Positions 5,717 through 8,210 of a DNA stretch of 8,210 nt are shown one piece after another. The notes under the pieces are model-generated. The model saw only the letters and a list, made by a program, of their open reading frames with translations, was not told the origin of the DNA and ran no database searches. The translations under genes were made by a program, and so were the position numbers. Origin of the DNA: Candidatus Hydrogenedentota bacterium (GTDB lineage: Bacteria > Hydrogenedentota > Hydrogenedentia > Hydrogenedentales > SLHB01); the NCBI GenBank assembly GCA_022706165.1, contig JAKJDA010000122.1, positions 1 through 8,210 of the forward strand, given 5' to 3'. Position 1 is the stretch's first letter. Each line of letters opens with the position of its first letter.

Positions 5717-6547
5717 TCACTTCTTGTTCCGGCGACGAATGATGTGAATGTCGGACCGCCGGTTCGGCTTGCGGGTCTTGTGCCCCTTGGTCGAAACGCC
5801 CCACGGCGTCACCGGATGGCGTCCGCCCGAGGTGCGGCCTTCGCCGCCTCCGTGCGGGTGGTCCACCGGGTTCATCACGACGCCGCGCACCTTCGGGCGG
5901 CGGCCCAGCCAGCGCGTGCGCCCGGCCTTGCCTATGCTGATGTTCAAATGGTCTTCGTTGCCGACTTGGCCGATGGTCGCGCGGCATTCCAGAAGCACGC
6001 GGCGCATTTCGCCCGACGGAAGACGCAGCACCGCGTAGCGCTCCTCTTTCGCCAGGAGTTGGCAGCCGTTTCCGGCCGCGCGCGCCAACTGTCCGCCCTT
6101 TCCGGGAACCAGTTCGACGTTGTGAATCATCGTGCCCAGCGGGATGCGCACGATCGGCAGGTTATTGCCCACCTGGTATTCCGCCTCGGCGCCGCTGTTG
6201 ATCACCATGCCCACGCTCAGCCCCACGGGCGCCACGATGTAGCGCTTCTCGCCATCGGCATACGACACCAGCGCGATGCGGGCCGTGCGGTTCGGATCGT
6301 ATTCGATGGCCACCACCTTGCCGGGAATGCCATCTTTGTCGCGCCGGAAATCCACCACGCGGTACAGTCGCTTGTGGCCGCCGCCGCGCCGCCGCATCGT
6401 AATGCGGCCTTGGGCATTGCGACCCGCCTTGCTCGGATGCGGCAGCGTGAGCGACTTCTCCGGCTTGTCCTTGGTGATTTCCGAATAGTCGGAGACGCTG
6501 GTGAACCGCAGCGTCGGGGTGACTGGCTTGTATTTTTTTATCGGCAT
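5717..6547 (-). CDS. rplB: 50S ribosomal protein L2
   Basis: L2 is among the most conserved ribosomal proteins; it binds near the peptidyl-transferase centre and supports subunit association. The 276 residues match the family (about 273-277). An OB-fold domain covers roughly residues 60-130 ([17 protein letters not shown] onward), then an SH3-like domain, then a basic C-terminal tail. The signature [14 protein letters not shown] is present, with His230 aligning with E. coli His229, implicated in peptidyl transfer. ATG 6547 has GGGAG 8 nt upstream. Codons 3-5 contain a run of seven A (6539-6533) with no sign of a frameshift. It follows rplW by 15 bp. Confidence 0.99.
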   Translation of the reverse strand: MPIKKYKPVTPTLRFTSVSDYSEITKDKPEKSLTLPHPSKAGRNAQGRITMRRRGGGHKRLYRVVDFRRDKDGIPGKVVAIEYDPNRTARIALVSYADGEKRYIVAPVGLSVGMVINSGAEAEYQVGNNLPIVRIPLGTMIHNVELVPGKGGQLARAAGNGCQLLAKEERYAVLRLPSGEMRRVLLECRATIGQVGNEDHLNISIGKAGRTRWLGRRPKVRGVVMNPVDHPHGGGEGRTSGGRHPVTPWGVSTKGHKTRKPNRRSDIHIIRRRNKK

Positions 6548-6562
6548 CGTCCGCGCTCCCCG

Positions 6563-6847
6563 CTAGATAAGCTCAATCGTATCGCCCGCGCGCAGCGTGA
6601 CGATGGCCTTCTTCCATGCCGGTCGGCGGCCTTCGTGACGGCCGCGCCGGCGAACTTTGCCCAAGTAATTCATTGTGTTGACAGCCTCCACCTTGACGCT
6701 GAAAATGCGTTCGATCGCGTCGCGGATTTGGCCTTTGTTGGCGCGCGGGTCCACGCGAAACACATACTGGTTCTTCGTCGTGCTCAGAATCGTCGATTCC
6801 TCGCTCAAGAGCGGAGCCTTGACGATGTAATAGGGATCGGAGTTCAT
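6563..6847 (-). CDS. rplW: 50S ribosomal protein L23
   Basis: L23 lines the peptide-tunnel exit and is the main docking point for trigger factor and SRP. The 94 residues have the typical N-terminus with IVKAPLLSEES (8-18), the core YVFRVDPRANKGQIRDAIERIF (28-49) and VNTMNYLGKVRRRGR, then an ending with the basic PAWKKAIVTL strand. Its ATG overlaps the rplD TGA as ATGA (6847-6844), a classic coupling arrangement, and GGAGG lies within the end of rplD. Confidence 0.98.
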   Translation of the reverse strand: MNSDPYYIVKAPLLSEESTILSTTKNQYVFRVDPRANKGQIRDAIERIFSVKVEAVNTMNYLGKVRRRGRHEGRRPAWKKAIVTLRAGDTIELI

Positions 6848-7470
6848 GACAGTCGCTCCTCCAGCTTGGCCAGCGCATCCTGCGCCACCATCACGCGGGC
6901 TGCGGTCATCACGTCCAACGCATTCACGTCGCTCGCCGTGCGCACGCTCACCTTCGGGATGTTGCGGGTCGACAACACGGCGTTCTTGTCCGCATCCGCC
7001 ATGATGATCAGCGTCCGGCGGCCCGCAGCGGAAAGCTTATCCAGCATCGACGCCATCGGCTTCGTCTTCGGCGCGTCGCATGCGAAATTTTCCAGAACGC
7101 ACAAGGCCTCGCCGCGCACGCGATCGCTCAGCGCACAACACAACGCCTTGCGCCGGAACGCGATCGGAACGTCCTGACGGTAGCTGCGAGGATGCGGGCC
7201 CCACACCGTGCCGCCGCCGCGCATCTGCGATTCGCGCGAACTGCCGTGCCGGGCGTTGCCCGTGCCTTTCTGCCGGTAGGGCTTGATGCCGCCGCCGCTC
7301 ACGTCCTTGCGGGTTTTCGTGTCCGCATTTCCTTGACGCTTGCTCGCCTGCAACGCCAACACCACCTCGTGCACCAGAACGGGATTCATTTCCACGTCAA
7401 AGACCGTCGCATTCAAAGCCACCGAGCCCGCCTCGGTCCCGTCCATTCGGAATAGTTTTGCCGACGCCAT
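6844..7470 (-). CDS. rplD: 50S ribosomal protein L4
   Basis: L4 is an early 50S assembly protein whose long loop forms part of the tunnel constriction with L22. In E. coli it also represses its own S10 operon, acting on the leader, which is outside this window. The 208 residues contain the expected extended loop from about 45 to 95, with GIKPYRQKGTG (61-71), then ARHGSSRESQMRGGG and WGPHPRSY, followed by the globular domain with FRRKALCCALSDR and the conserved LIIMAD strand. ATG 7470 lies 2 bp after the rplC stop. Confidence 0.98.
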   Translation of the reverse strand: MASAKLFRMDGTEAGSVALNATVFDVEMNPVLVHEVVLALQASKRQGNADTKTRKDVSGGGIKPYRQKGTGNARHGSSRESQMRGGGTVWGPHPRSYRQDVPIAFRRKALCCALSDRVRGEALCVLENFACDAPKTKPMASMLDKLSAAGRRTLIIMADADKNAVLSTRNIPKVSVRTASDVNALDVMTAARVMVAQDALAKLEERLS

Positions 7471-7472
7471 GG

Positions 7473-8108
7473 CTACTTGGCCCCTTTCACGCTCTTCTTG
7501 ACTTCCACGATGCCGCCGGTGGCGCCGGGAATGCAGCCCCGAATCACCAACAGGTTTTTTTCTGCATCGACCTTGACAATCTCAAGGTTCTGCGTGGTCA
7601 CGCGGGCGGCGCCCATGTGCCCCGGCATGCGAAGGCCTTTGAATACTTTGGATGGGTCCGCGCTTTGACCGATCGATCCCGGGCGCCGATGGAAATTGGA
7701 GCCGTGACCGCCCGGACCTCCGCCAAACTTGTGGCGGCGATGGACGCCGGCAAAGCCGCGGCCTTTGGTGACGCCGCTCACGTCCACCCGCTCGCCCACG
7801 GCGAACAGATCGACGCGAACGAGATCGCCTAGCTTGAATTCGTCGGCGGGGTCCACGGGAAACTCGACCACGTGGCGCTTGGGTGTGACGCCGGCTTTTT
7901 TGAAATGGCCGCGTTCCGGCTTGGTGCAACACTTTTCGCGCCGCTCGCCAAACCCGAGTTGAACGGCCTCGTATCCATCGCGAAGCTCCGTCTTGCGTTG
8001 CACCACGCTGCACGGGCCCGTTTCGAGAAGCGTGACGGGAATCCAATGACCCTGTTCCGTGAACAGACGGGTCATGCCCAGCTTCTTGCCCAGCATTCCT
8101 TTCAGCAT
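7473..8108 (-). CDS. rplC: 50S ribosomal protein L3
   Basis: L3 is one of the two initiators of 50S assembly and extends a loop toward the peptidyl-transferase centre. The 211 residues begin MLKGMLGKKLGMTRLF, as usual. The signature region FAVGERVDVSGVTKGRGFAG (102-121) leads into VHRRHKFGGGPGGHGS and PGSIGQSADPSKVFKG, the central loop. At the position of the PrmB-methylated Gln150 of E. coli (in GQNQTP) this protein has Ala (GQSADP), as in many other bacteria, so that modification is not expected. ATG 8108 has AAAGGA about 10 nt upstream. It is the first complete gene of the window. Confidence 0.98.
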   Translation of the reverse strand: MLKGMLGKKLGMTRLFTEQGHWIPVTLLETGPCSVVQRKTELRDGYEAVQLGFGERREKCCTKPERGHFKKAGVTPKRHVVEFPVDPADEFKLGDLVRVDLFAVGERVDVSGVTKGRGFAGVHRRHKFGGGPGGHGSNFHRRPGSIGQSADPSKVFKGLRMPGHMGAARVTTQNLEIVKVDAEKNLLVIRGCIPGATGGIVEVKKSVKGAK

Positions 8109-8146
8109 TGAACTGTTATCCTTTGCAGCGGAGCGGCCACGTTCGG

Positions 8147-8210
8147 CTAGTCGTCGCCGGCGTTCCGTTCTTGCCTGCGCCTGTCTTCCGACGGGGCGCT
8201 CCTCACTCGC
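8147..8210 (-). CDS. rpsJ: Probable C-terminal end of 30S ribosomal protein S10 (partial)
   Basis: One minus-strand frame enters from the window edge and ends at TAG 8149-8147, 38 bp before rplC. The 20 visible codons encode a highly charged end (RVRSAPSEDRRR then QERNAGDD). In this operon rpsJ normally precedes rplC, so this is inferred to be its 3' end. The conserved S10 core, which usually ends near VDVEI, would lie just outside, so the visible residues would form an extension beyond the usual end. Another frame, that of rplC, is also open to the edge. The call rests mainly on gene order. Confidence 0.45.
   Translation of the reverse strand, partial: RVRSAPSEDRRRQERNAGDD

Noticed and set aside
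6533..6539. Run of seven A at codons 3-5 of rplB as a slippage site
   Set aside because: The downstream frame is intact and full length, and Lys codons here fit the conserved L2 N-terminus; no second product is evident.
5744..7177. Long open frame on the plus strand opposite rplB, rplW and part of rplD
   Set aside because: It lies antisense to three certain ribosomal genes and its product has no recognisable domain. Long antisense frames are expected in GC-rich coding DNA.
1..8210. Search for terminators, tRNAs, insertion sequences, CRISPR arrays or inserted accessory genes
   Set aside because: No hairpin followed by a T run, no cloverleaf, no transposase and no spaced repeats were seen; every junction is accounted for by the canonical ribosomal gene order.

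Overview
This window is one continuous ribosomal-protein operon of a bacterium, the fused S10-spc cluster, read entirely from the minus strand. In transcription order (high to low coordinates) it holds a probable rpsJ tail (S10), then rplC (L3), rplD (L4), rplW (L23), rplB (L2), rpsS (S19), rplV (L22), rpsC (S3), rplP (L16), rpmC (L29), rpsQ (S17), rplN (L14), rplX (L24), rplE (L5), rpsN (S14), rpsH (S8), rplF (L6), rplR (L18) and the 5' part of rpsE (S5). This is the canonical bacterial order with nothing inserted, lost or rearranged. I see no mobile element, CRISPR array, tRNA, rRNA or foreign gene.

The organism is bacterial and clearly GC-rich. S14 is the short zinc-binding (C+) form with two CxxC pairs, which argues against a typical gammaproteobacterium. 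Start codons are unusually mixed: of 18 visible starts, ten are ATG, seven GTG and one TTG, and most sit behind a recognisable Shine-Dalgarno. I cannot place the phylum from sequence alone; a GC-rich lineage related to the Planctomycetes/Verrucomicrobia or a candidate phylum is a guess.

Layout: 8147-8210 is probably the end of rpsJ. From 8108 down to 4300 lies the S10-operon half up to rpsC, tightly packed with spacers of 2-15 bp and an ATGA overlap between rplD and rplW. A 60-bp spacer follows rpsC, whose 3' end carries an 18-bp tandem repeat encoding a charged GERPER-type tail. From 4239 down to 1426 the genes rplP to rpsH are again tightly packed (overlap of 4 bp to spacers of 31 bp). The spacing then loosens: 35 bp before rplF, 76 bp before rplR and 160 bp before rpsE.

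All products are structural parts of the 30S or 50S subunit, so the operon is a co-expression unit for ribosome assembly. The only places that depart from the ordinary are the two long spacers flanking rplR (a hairpin in one, a promoter-like sequence and a small open frame in the other), the repeat-built tail of S3, and the inferred charged tail of S10. I found no evidence for a new biological system here.
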